This document shows positions 1-5,515 of a stretch of DNA of 5,515 nucleotides, piece by piece. The DNA lies in the NCBI GenBank assembly GCA_035500455.1, contig DATJXG010000205.1, positions 1-5,515 of the forward strand, written 5' to 3'. The position numbers and the translations under genes are program-made. This DNA comes from DATJXG01 sp035500455. GTDB lineage: Bacteria; Acidobacteriota; Terriglobia; Terriglobales; Acidobacteriaceae. The notes beneath the pieces are model-generated. The model made no database searches. It was not told the DNA's origin and saw nothing but the letters and a program-made list of their open reading frames with translations. Positions within the stretch are counted from its first letter, which is position 1. Each line of letters begins with the position of its first letter.

Positions 1-788
1 TGCTCAAGATCGTTCTTCAACAGGCTCACTTCCACGCGTCCGCCGCTCACATGCTTCTTGCCCGCTTCATCGGTCGAGACCGGGGCGTTGCCCATGCCGA
101 CCACGTAGATGCGGAACACCGGAATGTCATGGTTGAGTACCAGGTACCGGACCACCGAGTCCGCCATCTTCTGCGATGTCTGGATGGCAGTCTGTCCGTG
201 CCCGGAAGAGAAGCCCTGCACTTCCACGATGTATCCGTGCTGATCTTTCAGCGGGGTGGCGAGGTCATCAAGGGCGGCCTTGGCATTCTTGCTGAGGACG
301 CTCTGTCCAGGCCGGAAGCGGATTTCGGTCTGGGTGGTGGCCTTGTACTGGTCAATGTTGCCCACTACGGTTTCAACCGTGGTCAGGCGATTGGTGGCGG
401 TAGTAGCCGTCTGCTGGGCCGCCTGCGCCTTGTTGCCGGCTTCGATGGCGTGCTGATCGGCTTCATTGGCCTTGGCCGAAGCCATCTGGATGCCCTGCTG
501 GGCGCGCGAGTCAACGTCCTTGATCTCCTTGGAATTGGCCGCGGTCAGCTCGTCCAGTTCGTTCACCCGGTCGCGGATGGGGCCGGTCTGCCGTTGCACG
601 TATTTCTTGCGGGCGAAGGGATTCAGCTTGCCCCAGAACCCCTCGTGAGTGTCGAGTGTCAACGGTTGTTTGCCGCTGGCGCCCACGGTGGTCGAGGGCT
701 GATCCTGCGTGGTTGCGCCGCTCTGCGCCAAAGCCGGAAGCGCGAGCACGGCGGTCAAAAGTAGCGCTACAAACATGCGGTTCTTCAT
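1..788 (-). CDS. Exported OmpA-like domain protein with coiled-coil linker (partial, C-terminal end outside window)
   Basis: This frame reads from an ATG at 786-788 down to the window edge with no stop, giving 262 residues. Residues 1-21 form a signal peptide (basic MKNR start, hydrophobic core, ALPALA|QS cleavage site). There is no lipobox cysteine, so it is not an obvious lipoprotein. Residues about 45-70 are a basic linker (FWGKLNPFARKKY). Residues about 71-148 are Ala/Gln/Asn-rich with heptad character and read as a coiled coil. Residues about 155-258 match the OmpA C-terminal fold: IRFRPGQSVLSKNAKAALDDL, then VEVQGF, then DIPVFRIYVVGMGNA, and finally GGRVEVSLL. The residues that usually bind diaminopimelate in peptidoglycan look replaced: the Asp of the G-x-T-D motif is Ser195, and the Arg of the NxxLSxxRA helix is Met208. 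Periplasmic or outer-membrane location is inferred from the family. The ATG is supported by GGAGG at 798-802. The next Met (codon 5) would cut into the signal peptide. Confidence 0.85.
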   Translation of the reverse strand, partial: MKNRMFVALLLTAVLALPALAQSGATTQDQPSTTVGASGKQPLTLDTHEGFWGKLNPFARKKYVQRQTGPIRDRVNELDELTAANSKEIKDVDSRAQQGIQMASAKANEADQHAIEAGNKAQAAQQTATTATNRLTTVETVVGNIDQYKATTQTEIRFRPGQSVLSKNAKAALDDLATPLKDQHGYIVEVQGFSSGHGQTAIQTSQKMADSVVRYLVLNHDIPVFRIYVVGMGNAPVSTDEAGKKHVSGGRVEVSLLKNDLE

Positions 789-797
789 TTTCGACTT

Positions 798-802
798 CCT
801 CC
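798..802 (-). promoter_or_regulatory. Ribosome-binding site of the OmpA-like gene
   Basis: On the minus strand GGAGG sits 9 bases upstream of the ATG at 788. This is a perfect Shine-Dalgarno core at a usable distance and fixes the start of the OmpA-like gene. Confidence 0.8.
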
Positions 803-804
803 GA

Positions 805-850
805 GTAGGGGAGCGTTGGGGGCTACGCTCCTACACGCCTAAACGGGCGT
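805..850 (-). other. Two tandem hairpins in the 5' leader of the OmpA-like gene
   Basis: Bases 810-816 (GGAGCGT) pair with 825-831 (ACGCTCC) around an 8-base loop. Three further pairs (805-807 with 832-834) form beyond a two-base bulge. Directly next to it, 835-839 (ACGCC) pairs with 846-850 (GGCGT). In the minus-strand transcript the first hairpin ends two bases before the Shine-Dalgarno sequence. The pairing is seen in the sequence; a role in mRNA stability or translation is only inferred. Confidence 0.45.
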
Positions 851-1103
851 GACGCGTGATTTTGATGCGTCCCTGACGGCACGTGCTGCAAAGCCGTTCC
901 AATTTACTCTCGGCCAGACGTTGACGCTCCGCCGGCCTGGATGTGACGCCTTGCAGCATCCACCCTTTACCACAGAGTCCTATAACAGTTGGAATGCCAA
1001 ACGGCATGCCAGCTAAGTAGCTTATTTTGCAATTACATTGTAGCGCTAAAAGGCCGTAATGGAGGGTAAATTTGGCAGAGGCATATAAAAACTGCTTGTG
1101 GAC
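851..1103. other. Intergenic stretch without a recognised gene
   Basis: I find no convincing coding region on either strand. Small inverted repeats are present: ACGGC at 876-880 with GCCGT at 893-897, and ATGCC at 994-998 with GGCAT at 1003-1007. There are also short palindromes at 1034-1042 (TACATTGTA) and 1041-1048 (TAGCGCTA). The 1020-1095 part is AT-rich relative to its surroundings and could hold the leftward promoter of the OmpA-like gene. No -35/-10 pair with proper spacing stood out, so no promoter is called. A minus-strand T-run lies at about 1087-1091, 17 bases or more past the nearest GC-rich hairpin, which is too far for a normal intrinsic terminator. Confidence 0.5.
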
Positions 1104-1193
1104 GTAGCGCCGCCGCCCCGGCGGCAGCTTCTGCCGGAGAATCCCCTCGGGCGTCTGCCTAAGAGCACCAGTTACCGGCGGAGCCGGCGCTAC
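1104..1193. repeat. REP-like pair of inverted GC-rich palindromes
   Basis: The 90-base stretch begins with GTAGCGCCG (1104-1112) and ends with its exact reverse complement CGGCGCTAC (1185-1193). Each end continues into its own hairpin. On the left, GCCGCC (1109-1114) pairs with GGCGGC (1120-1125). On the right, CCGGC (1175-1179) pairs with GCCGG (1183-1187) around GGA. A third hairpin, CGGCAG-CTT-CTGCCG at 1122-1136, overlaps and competes with the left one. Two head-to-head copies of a short palindromic unit next to a gene end resemble REP/BIME elements, but genome copy number cannot be judged here. The right copy runs 4 bases into the dNTPase gene and contains its stop codon. Confidence 0.5.
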
Positions 1194-2332
1194 CGTTCAT
1201 GCGCTGCCCCGGCCGCGCGCTGGGGAAGATACTTCTCGTATTGCTGGTAAATGAAGTTGTCGGTCATGCCCGCGATGTAATCGCACACTACCCGCGGAAG
1301 CGGCTCCTGGCGCGCCTTTTCGCGATACGCGGACGGCAACGCATCGGGTTTCGCAATCCAGAAATCGAACAGTTCGCGGACCACGCGTTCGGCGTCCTGC
1401 TTGTCCGCGTCGAGCGCCGGGCTGAGATACAGGCGTTGATAGAGGAATTCCTTCGCTTCGCGGCGCTCCTGCTCCACTGGCGGGCTGAACGAGATCAGCC
1501 GCCGGGCGCAGCCGCGCACATCATCGACACTGCGAATATGCTCGGCGCTCAACTGCCTCCGCGTGCAGTCGATCAGGTCTCCGACCAGGCGGTCCAGCAT
1601 GCGCTTCAGGGCTTCGTTGAATTTCAGCTTCTCGATGGCGCCGGGATAGAGCCCCTCGACTTCCTGGTAGAAGCGCTCGAAAATCGGCACCCCGGCGCGA
1701 ATCTCCGGCAAAGCGAGCAGATGGGCCTCGTAACCGTCGTCGAGATCGGCGGTGGCGTAGGCGATTTCGTCCGCCAGGTCGATGAGCTGGGCTTCCAAGG
1801 GAGGACGCTGGTCGAGCAGATACTCGGCCAGCTCAGGAAATTCGGCGGGGCTGTAATCCCGTGAGTGTTTGATGATGCCTTCCCGCACCTCGAAGGTCAG
1901 GTTGAGCCCACGAAAGGCGGCGTAGCGCTGCTCAAAATCCTCCACGATGCGCAACGCGTGCAGATTGTGGTCGAAGAAAAGTCCGTGCCGGCGCATGGCG
2001 GCGTCCAGCGCTTTCTCGCCGGCGTGCCCGAAGGGCGGGTGCCCCACATCGTGCACCAGGGCGAGAGCTTCCACCAGATCGATATTGAGATTCAGCTGGC
2101 CGGCGATGGTGCGCGCGATCTGCGCTACCTCGAAGGTATGGGTGAGCCGGTTGCGGAAGTGGTCGGAGTAGCCGCGGGTGAAGACCTGGGTCTTGGCTTC
2201 CAGGCGGCGAAAGGAGCGGCAGTGAATGACCCGGTCGCGGTCACGCTGAAAGTCATCGCGATAGGCATGCGGCAGCTCGGGATAACGGCGCCCGCGGGAG
2301 TGCTCCGCGTGGACAGCGTATGGAGCCAGCAT
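1190..2332 (-). CDS. dgt: Deoxyguanosinetriphosphate triphosphohydrolase-like protein (HD-domain dNTPase)
   Basis: Members of this family hydrolyse dNTPs to the deoxynucleoside and inorganic triphosphate in the cytoplasm and help set dNTP pools. The 380-residue protein has the conserved N-terminal block (YRDDFQRDRDRVIHCRSFRRLEAKTQV, about 24-50). The HD metal centre follows: H65 in RLTHTFEVAQ, H94-D95 in ALVHDVGHPPFGHAGE, and D188 in DLADEIAYATADLDD. H98, H103 and H122 (FDHNLHALRI) are family-conserved candidates for catalysis. The C-terminal signature RVVCDYIAGMTDNF (347-360) is also present. It is the short form; E. coli Dgt is about 505 residues. The ATG at 2332 fits the usual LAPYAVHAEHSRGR start, with no other in-frame ATG just upstream. 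The ribosome-binding site is weak (AGGTG 12-16 bases upstream). The TAG stop lies in a REP-like palindrome. The exact dNTP preference, and whether it needs allosteric activation, cannot be read. Confidence 0.93.
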   Translation of the reverse strand: MLAPYAVHAEHSRGRRYPELPHAYRDDFQRDRDRVIHCRSFRRLEAKTQVFTRGYSDHFRNRLTHTFEVAQIARTIAGQLNLNIDLVEALALVHDVGHPPFGHAGEKALDAAMRRHGLFFDHNLHALRIVEDFEQRYAAFRGLNLTFEVREGIIKHSRDYSPAEFPELAEYLLDQRPPLEAQLIDLADEIAYATADLDDGYEAHLLALPEIRAGVPIFERFYQEVEGLYPGAIEKLKFNEALKRMLDRLVGDLIDCTRRQLSAEHIRSVDDVRGCARRLISFSPPVEQERREAKEFLYQRLYLSPALDADKQDAERVVRELFDFWIAKPDALPSAYREKARQEPLPRVVCDYIAGMTDNFIYQQYEKYLPQRAAGAAHER

Positions 2333-2394
2333 TTGCAGAGGATAGCACCTAGTGAAGGAAGCCCGGGCAAAGCGCTGGCAAAAATGCGTTGCTA

Positions 2395-2446
2395 AGACAT
2401 ACTCTGGACAACATGATCAATTCAGGTCATAATATGTCTGATTATG
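2395..2446. promoter_or_regulatory. Putative PadR operator: nested inverted repeats over the padR promoter
   Basis: Two exact inverted repeats overlap the promoter. AGACATA (2395-2401) mirrors TATGTCT (2433-2439), placing one arm upstream of the -35 and the other between the -10 and the likely start of transcription. CATAAT (2428-2433) mirrors ATTATG (2441-2446), covering the -10 and +1 region. A weaker ATGA-N10-TCAT lies at 2413-2430. PadR regulators commonly repress their own promoters through symmetric sites with ATGT/ACAT-type half-sites, so this is the likely autoregulatory operator. Which pair is actually bound cannot be told from sequence. Confidence 0.5.
2405..2433 (+). promoter_or_regulatory. 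Sigma70-type promoter for the padR-permease operon
   Basis: A -35 box TGGACA (2405-2410, one mismatch to TTGACA) is followed after exactly 17 bases by a -10 box CATAAT (2428-2433, one mismatch to TATAAT). The expected start of transcription is near 2440. That gives a leader of only about 14 bases before the ATG at 2454. Confidence 0.6.
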
Positions 2447-2453
2447 TACTAGT

Positions 2454-2822
2454 ATGCCCGCCAAAGACCAATCCGCTGGCACCGATCTCACCCCCCTTTC
2501 ACCCGCCATCTTCCATATCCTCTTGTCCCTCGGCGAGGGCGAACGGCATGGCTATGCGATCAAGCGCGAAATCGCGGCACGCACTCAGGGAAAACTGAAG
2601 CTGGGCCCCGGCGTGCTGTACGGATCAATTCACAAAATGCTCGAGCTAGGGCTGATCGAAGAGTCCGCCGACCGCCCCGATCCGCACCTTGACGACGAAC
2701 GCCGCCGCTACTATCGGATCACCCCTTACGGCCGGAAAGTAGCGCAGGCGGAAGCGGTTCGTATGCGCGACCTGGTCCAGTTGGCGGCCGCCAGATTCGG
2801 AGTTGCACCCAGGCATGCGTGA
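2454..2822 (+). CDS. PadR-family transcriptional regulator
   Basis: This 122-residue protein is a single winged helix-turn-helix domain of the PadR family. Residues 16-40 (SPAIFHILLSLGEGERHGYAIKREI) form the first helices with the typical HGYAI motif. GPGVLYGSIHKMLELGLIEE (51-70) is the recognition-helix block. RRRYYRITPYGRKV (83-96) is the wing. The remaining 25 residues (VAQAEAVRMRDLVQLAAARF) form a short C-terminal helix that in this family usually supports dimer formation. It is cytoplasmic and DNA-binding, and probably represses its own operon; the inducing signal is unknown. An in-frame stop at 2439-2441 and the lack of other starts make ATG 2454 firm, although no Shine-Dalgarno sequence precedes it. 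It overlaps the permease gene by 8 bases, as is usual for acidobacterial PadR-permease pairs. Confidence 0.93.
   Translation: MPAKDQSAGTDLTPLSPAIFHILLSLGEGERHGYAIKREIAARTQGKLKLGPGVLYGSIHKMLELGLIEESADRPDPHLDDERRRYYRITPYGRKVAQAEAVRMRDLVQLAAARFGVAPRHA
2799..2802 (+). promoter_or_regulatory. Weak ribosome-binding site favouring the ATG start of the permease
   Basis: GGAG at 2799-2802 lies 12 bases before ATG 2815 but directly abuts the alternative in-frame TTG at 2803. The spacing therefore favours ATG 2815. Ribosomes finishing padR at 2822 could also re-initiate there. Confidence 0.4.
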
Positions 2823-5379
2823 CATACCTTTCTCCCTGAAGCTGTACCGCTGGCTCTTACGGCTCTACCCGCCGGGTTTTCGCGAAGACTATTCCGCTCT
2901 GATGGAGCGGGAATTTCGCGATGAACTATCCCAGTCGCGAGGAGTCTGTGCGTCGGCCCGGTTTTGGCTTCGCCTCATGGCCGATTTGGCGATGTCGATT
3001 CCAGTCCAGCTTTCGCGCGAAGTGGCGCAGGATCTCAGGTACACACTTCGGCTCTGGTTGAATCGCCCGTGGCAGGCAGGCTTTGCCATCGCCGCACTCG
3101 CCATCGGCATTGGCGCCAACACGGGGGTTTTCAGCGTGGTCAACGCATTGCTACTGCGCTCGTTGCCATTTCGTGAGCCAGAGCGCCTAGCCCAGCTGCA
3201 TCAGTTCATTCCGCCGCACGATACCGCAGAACAATTTCACGACTGGCGGCAGCAGAGCACCTATCTCGCCGATGCCGCCCTTTTCGAAGAAATCGATGCG
3301 AACCTGGGCGGAGGACGCGTGGGAAGCCGCGCGCACGTTGCCCAGACGTCGGGAAATTTCTTCTCACTCCTGGGTGTGCACCCAGCGCTGGGACGCACAT
3401 TTGGCCCAGAGGATGATGTAGACGGAACCGGCTGGGGATCGCCTGGCAGCAACGCTGCTGCGGTCATCGGTTACGGACTCTGGCAACAGCTTTTCGGAGG
3501 CGATCCCAGAGCCCTGGGCTCCACGATCCGAGCAGACGGAAACCCGCTGACCATCATTGGCGTCGCGCCACCGGAATTTGATTATCCCAACAAAGCGGTT
3601 CTGTGGAAGCCGGCAGCCTTCAGTTCCGGCAACAATGGATGGGGAACCGTCGTGCGGCTGAAACCTGGCATTTCATGGCCAAAGGCCCGCGCCGCATTTG
3701 CCGTGGAGTCAGAAAGCCTCGTGCCGAAACCAGCAGCGAATGACTCTTCCAGCCTGCGCCCCAGCATGACGTCGCTACAGGATGGCCTCGCCGGCCCGGT
3801 GAGGGACGCGTCACTCCTGTTCATGGGCGCAGTCGTGTTAGTCCTGCTGATTGCCTGCACAAATGTTGCGAATCTCTTGATGGCCCGCACCGCTGATCGC
3901 GCCGGAGAACTGTCGATACGCTCCGCGCTGGGAGCCAGCCGTGCCAGGCTGGCGCGGCAACTGCTCACCGAATGCCTGCTTCTGTCATTCGCTGCCACTC
4001 TGGCAGGTCTGCTCATCGCATATTGGACAACTTCGCTCGCCGCGAAAGTTGAGCCGCCACCACTCGTGGCACAGTCCTACTCGATTCTCGACGGGCGCGT
4101 CCTGGCTTTCACGCTGACGGTGTCGCTGGTCACGGCTTTGCTCTCCGGCATCTTACCGCTGCTGTACTTACGCCGCGTCCAGCGGTTCCCCGCCCGCAGT
4201 TCGAGTCAGACCCGCAATTCGCGGCTGCTTCGCGAGGGCCTTGCCTGCGCGCAGGTGATGCTCACCATGATCCTCCTCGCGGGTTCAGTCTCCGTGGGGC
4301 GGGCATTTCTTCACTTGATGAGAGTCAACCGCGGCTATGACGTAAGAGGAGTTGTGACTGTAGGTGTCTCTCTGGAAGGCACCACGCACCAACTGGGCAA
4401 GCGCCAGTTCCCGTACTTTGAGGAAGTGCTTGATCGAATTCGCAACCTGCCCGGCGTTCGCACGGCAAGCGCTACCGAATTCCTCCCACTTTACGCCTCG
4501 GGTTTTGTCGGAGGACCATTCGGCCTGGATGGGCGTCCCGCTACCCGCAGTTCTACCATGGTCCCGATTCTATCGGGATACTTTCAGACCATGGGTGGGC
4601 AAATTCTCTATGGCCGGGAATTCACCGAAGCTGAAGTGCGTTCCGGCGCCCCGGTTGCTGTCGTCAATGAGCATTTCGCCGCCGGATTTGGCGTGCCGGA
4701 AGCCGCCCTGGGTCATCAGCTAACGAATGGCAGCGATGCCTGGAAGATTGTGGGCGTGGTAAACGGAATGGAGTATGAGACCGATCCTACAACCGCGCAC
4801 GGGAATCAGGTCTTCGTTCCGTCGACGGCTCCCGGCAGCTTCTCCTCGACATTCGTGGCGCGCGTGAACGGCCGGGCGGAAGATCACCTCGCTGCCATCC
4901 GCGACGCGGTCCAGTCGGTGGACCCGCAGGTTCCGGTTTTTAGCGCGAAGACAATGGAGCAGCGGCTGGATGAGATCTTTGCCGCTCCGAAGTTTTACCG
5001 GACTGCCATCTGGGTGTTCGCTGGATTCGCGCTGCTGCTGGCGCTGATCGGCATTTACGGCATCGTTTCCTACGCCGTAGTGCAGAGGACGCAGGAAATG
5101 GGTGTGCGCATGGCCCTCGGCAGAACGCCGGTTCAGCTACGAGGCATGCTGTTACGACACGGCTTGCGGATGGTTGCGGCCGGAGCCATTCCGGGAATAG
5201 TCGGCGCGAGGTTCACAGGGCGCCTTCTTGAAACCCTTATCGAAGGGGCGAAATCGATCGATATGATAACTTCCGCCGGCTTGTTCCTGTTTGTCGCCCT
5301 GGTAGCGTCCACCAGCATATGGTCTGGGACTCGACGCATCGCCCGACTCGACGTAACGGCCATCCTGCGCAGCGAGTAG
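2815..5379 (+). CDS. ADOP-type tandem MacB/FtsX-like ABC transporter permease
   Basis: From ATG 2815 the protein has 854 residues. Residues 1-75 are a soluble basic/acidic prefix (SLKLYRWLLRLYPPGFREDYSALMEREF), as in acidobacterial orphan permeases. TM1 is at about 87-114 (FAIAALAIGIGANTGVFSVVNALLL), followed by a MacB-type periplasmic core (about 115-328). TM2-4 are at about 332-357, 382-404 and 429-452. The second half repeats this: TM5 about 474-498, periplasmic core about 505-725, and TM6-8 about 730-755, 783-800 and 818-836. The FtsX-type cytoplasmic loop occurs in both halves: ELSIRSALGASRARLARQL (365-383) and EMGVRMALGRTPVQLRGML (761-779). It ends in the usual RRIARLDVTAILR tail. An inner-membrane location and mechanotransmission-type work with an ATPase are inferred from MacB/FtsX relatives. 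No ATPase is encoded in the window and the substrate is unknown. The gene overlaps padR by 8 bases. A TTG at 2803 would add four residues. Confidence 0.93.
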   Translation: MRDIPFSLKLYRWLLRLYPPGFREDYSALMEREFRDELSQSRGVCASARFWLRLMADLAMSIPVQLSREVAQDLRYTLRLWLNRPWQAGFAIAALAIGIGANTGVFSVVNALLLRSLPFREPERLAQLHQFIPPHDTAEQFHDWRQQSTYLADAALFEEIDANLGGGRVGSRAHVAQTSGNFFSLLGVHPALGRTFGPEDDVDGTGWGSPGSNAAAVIGYGLWQQLFGGDPRALGSTIRADGNPLTIIGVAPPEFDYPNKAVLWKPAAFSSGNNGWGTVVRLKPGISWPKARAAFAVESESLVPKPAANDSSSLRPSMTSLQDGLAGPVRDASLLFMGAVVLVLLIACTNVANLLMARTADRAGELSIRSALGASRARLARQLLTECLLLSFAATLAGLLIAYWTTSLAAKVEPPPLVAQSYSILDGRVLAFTLTVSLVTALLSGILPLLYLRRVQRFPARSSSQTRNSRLLREGLACAQVMLTMILLAGSVSVGRAFLHLMRVNRGYDVRGVVTVGVSLEGTTHQLGKRQFPYFEEVLDRIRNLPGVRTASATEFLPLYASGFVGGPFGLDGRPATRSSTMVPILSGYFQTMGGQILYGREFTEAEVRSGAPVAVVNEHFAAGFGVPEAALGHQLTNGSDAWKIVGVVNGMEYETDPTTAHGNQVFVPSTAPGSFSSTFVARVNGRAEDHLAAIRDAVQSVDPQVPVFSAKTMEQRLDEIFAAPKFYRTAIWVFAGFALLLALIGIYGIVSYAVVQRTQEMGVRMALGRTPVQLRGMLLRHGLRMVAAGAIPGIVGARFTGRLLETLIEGAKSIDMITSAGLFLFVALVASTSIWSGTRRIARLDVTAILRSE

Positions 5380-5384
5380 CATTA

Positions 5385-5426
5385 ACGGTGGCCCAGAATC
5401 ATCCTTAAACACGGAACTTTCACCGT
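5385..5426. terminator. Possible bidirectional terminator between convergent genes (weak)
   Basis: ACGGTG (5385-5390) is the exact reverse complement of CACCGT (5421-5426). Together they enclose a 30-base loop in the 51-base spacer between the permease and the leftward acetyltransferase gene. The long loop and lack of a T-run make this a poor intrinsic terminator, so it is listed only as a candidate. Confidence 0.2.
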
Positions 5427-5430
5427 CTCT

Positions 5431-5515
5431 TCACCGCAGAGTAAATTGCATTTCAGTGGTTGGCTCGAACCCCATCGACTCATACAGTGGCCGGCCACTG
5501 TTACTGGCATGCAGA
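5431..5515 (-). CDS. GNAT-family N-acetyltransferase, C-terminal fragment (starts outside window)
   Basis: On the minus strand the last 27 codons before a TGA (5431-5433) read LHASNSGRPLYESMGFEPTTEMQFTLR. The block L-H-A-S-x-x-G-R-P-L-Y-E-x-x-G-F-x-P-T-x-E-M is a typical GNAT C-terminus, where the Asn/Gly-x-x-Leu-Tyr-x-x-x-Gly-Phe segment packs beside acetyl-CoA. The family transfers an acetyl group from acetyl-CoA to an amine; the substrate cannot be inferred from this end. It runs convergently toward the permease gene and is cut only by the window edge, with no sign of being broken. The stretch is short, but the motif is distinctive. Confidence 0.75.
   Translation of the reverse strand, partial: LHASNSGRPLYESMGFEPTTEMQFTLR
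5484..5501. repeat. Perfect 18-base palindrome inside the acetyltransferase gene
   Basis: ACAGTGGCCGGCCACTGT is fully self-complementary and falls on the conserved Ser-Gly-Arg-Pro-Leu codons of the GNAT fragment. It is seen directly. It may be only a by-product of codon choice. Confidence 0.5.

Noticed and set aside
51..764. A 237-residue plus-strand open frame over the OmpA-like gene.
   Set aside because: The minus-strand frame has a signal peptide, a perfect ribosome-binding site and an OmpA-like domain; the plus-strand frame is its shadow.
831..959. A 42-codon minus-strand reading frame in the leader region (ATG at 957-959, TAG at 831-833).
   Set aside because: It has no properly spaced ribosome-binding site (the purine-rich GGGTGG directly abuts the ATG), no recognisable domain, and it crosses the hairpins of the OmpA-like leader. 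Too weak to call a gene.
989..1018. A sigma54-like TGGCATG-N4-TTGG match on the minus strand upstream of the OmpA-like gene.
   Set aside because: The essential GC of the -12 element is missing, and the match overlaps a simple ATGCC/GGCAT hairpin.
1190..2332. The dNTPase as part of an antiphage nucleotide-depletion system.
   Set aside because: Some dGTPases do defend against phage, but this one is of the common chromosomal short form and has no defence-type neighbours in the window.
1199..2395. Two long plus-strand open frames (221 and 176 residues) antisense to the dNTPase gene.
   Set aside because: They are explained by the GC-rich codon pattern of the real gene on the other strand, show no domain motifs, and lie opposite fully conserved HD-domain codons.
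2803..2814. TTG at 2803 as the permease start.
   Set aside because: The only SD-like GGAG directly touches it, leaving no spacing, while ATG 2815 is better placed and overlaps the padR stop in the usual coupled way.

Overview
The window looks like a moderately GC-rich chromosomal segment from a member of the Acidobacteriota. The strongest taxonomic clue is a PadR-type regulator directly followed by an 854-residue tandem MacB/FtsX-type permease without an ATPase. This is the arrangement known as the acidobacterial duplicated orphan permease (ADOP), which is expanded in that phylum. The exact genus cannot be read from the sequence.

Layout from left to right. (1) Positions 1-788, minus strand: the first 262 residues of an exported protein with a signal peptide, an Ala/Gln-rich coiled coil and a divergent OmpA-like C-terminal domain; its end lies outside the window. 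(2) Positions 789-1189: a stretch without a convincing gene. It holds the ribosome-binding site and hairpin-rich leader of the OmpA-like gene and, next to the following gene, a pair of inverted REP-like palindromes. (3) Positions 1190-2332, minus strand: a complete dGTPase-like HD-domain dNTP triphosphohydrolase (short, about 380-residue form). Its TAG stop codon lies inside the right-hand palindrome. (4) Positions 2333-2453: a divergent AT-rich control region with a good sigma70-type promoter for the rightward genes and several symmetric elements that could be PadR operators. (5) Positions 2454-5379, plus strand: a two-gene operon, PadR regulator then ADOP permease, overlapping by 8 bases. 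(6) Positions 5380-5430: a short convergent spacer. (7) Positions 5431-5515, minus strand: the last 27 codons of a GNAT-type acetyltransferase.

The only clear functional unit is the padR-permease pair. The expected model is that PadR represses its own promoter and, through the overlapping start, the permease. The ligand, the substrate and any ATPase partner are unknown. The dNTPase, OmpA-like and GNAT genes look like independent chromosomal genes. No mobile element, CRISPR array, tRNA or rRNA was recognised.
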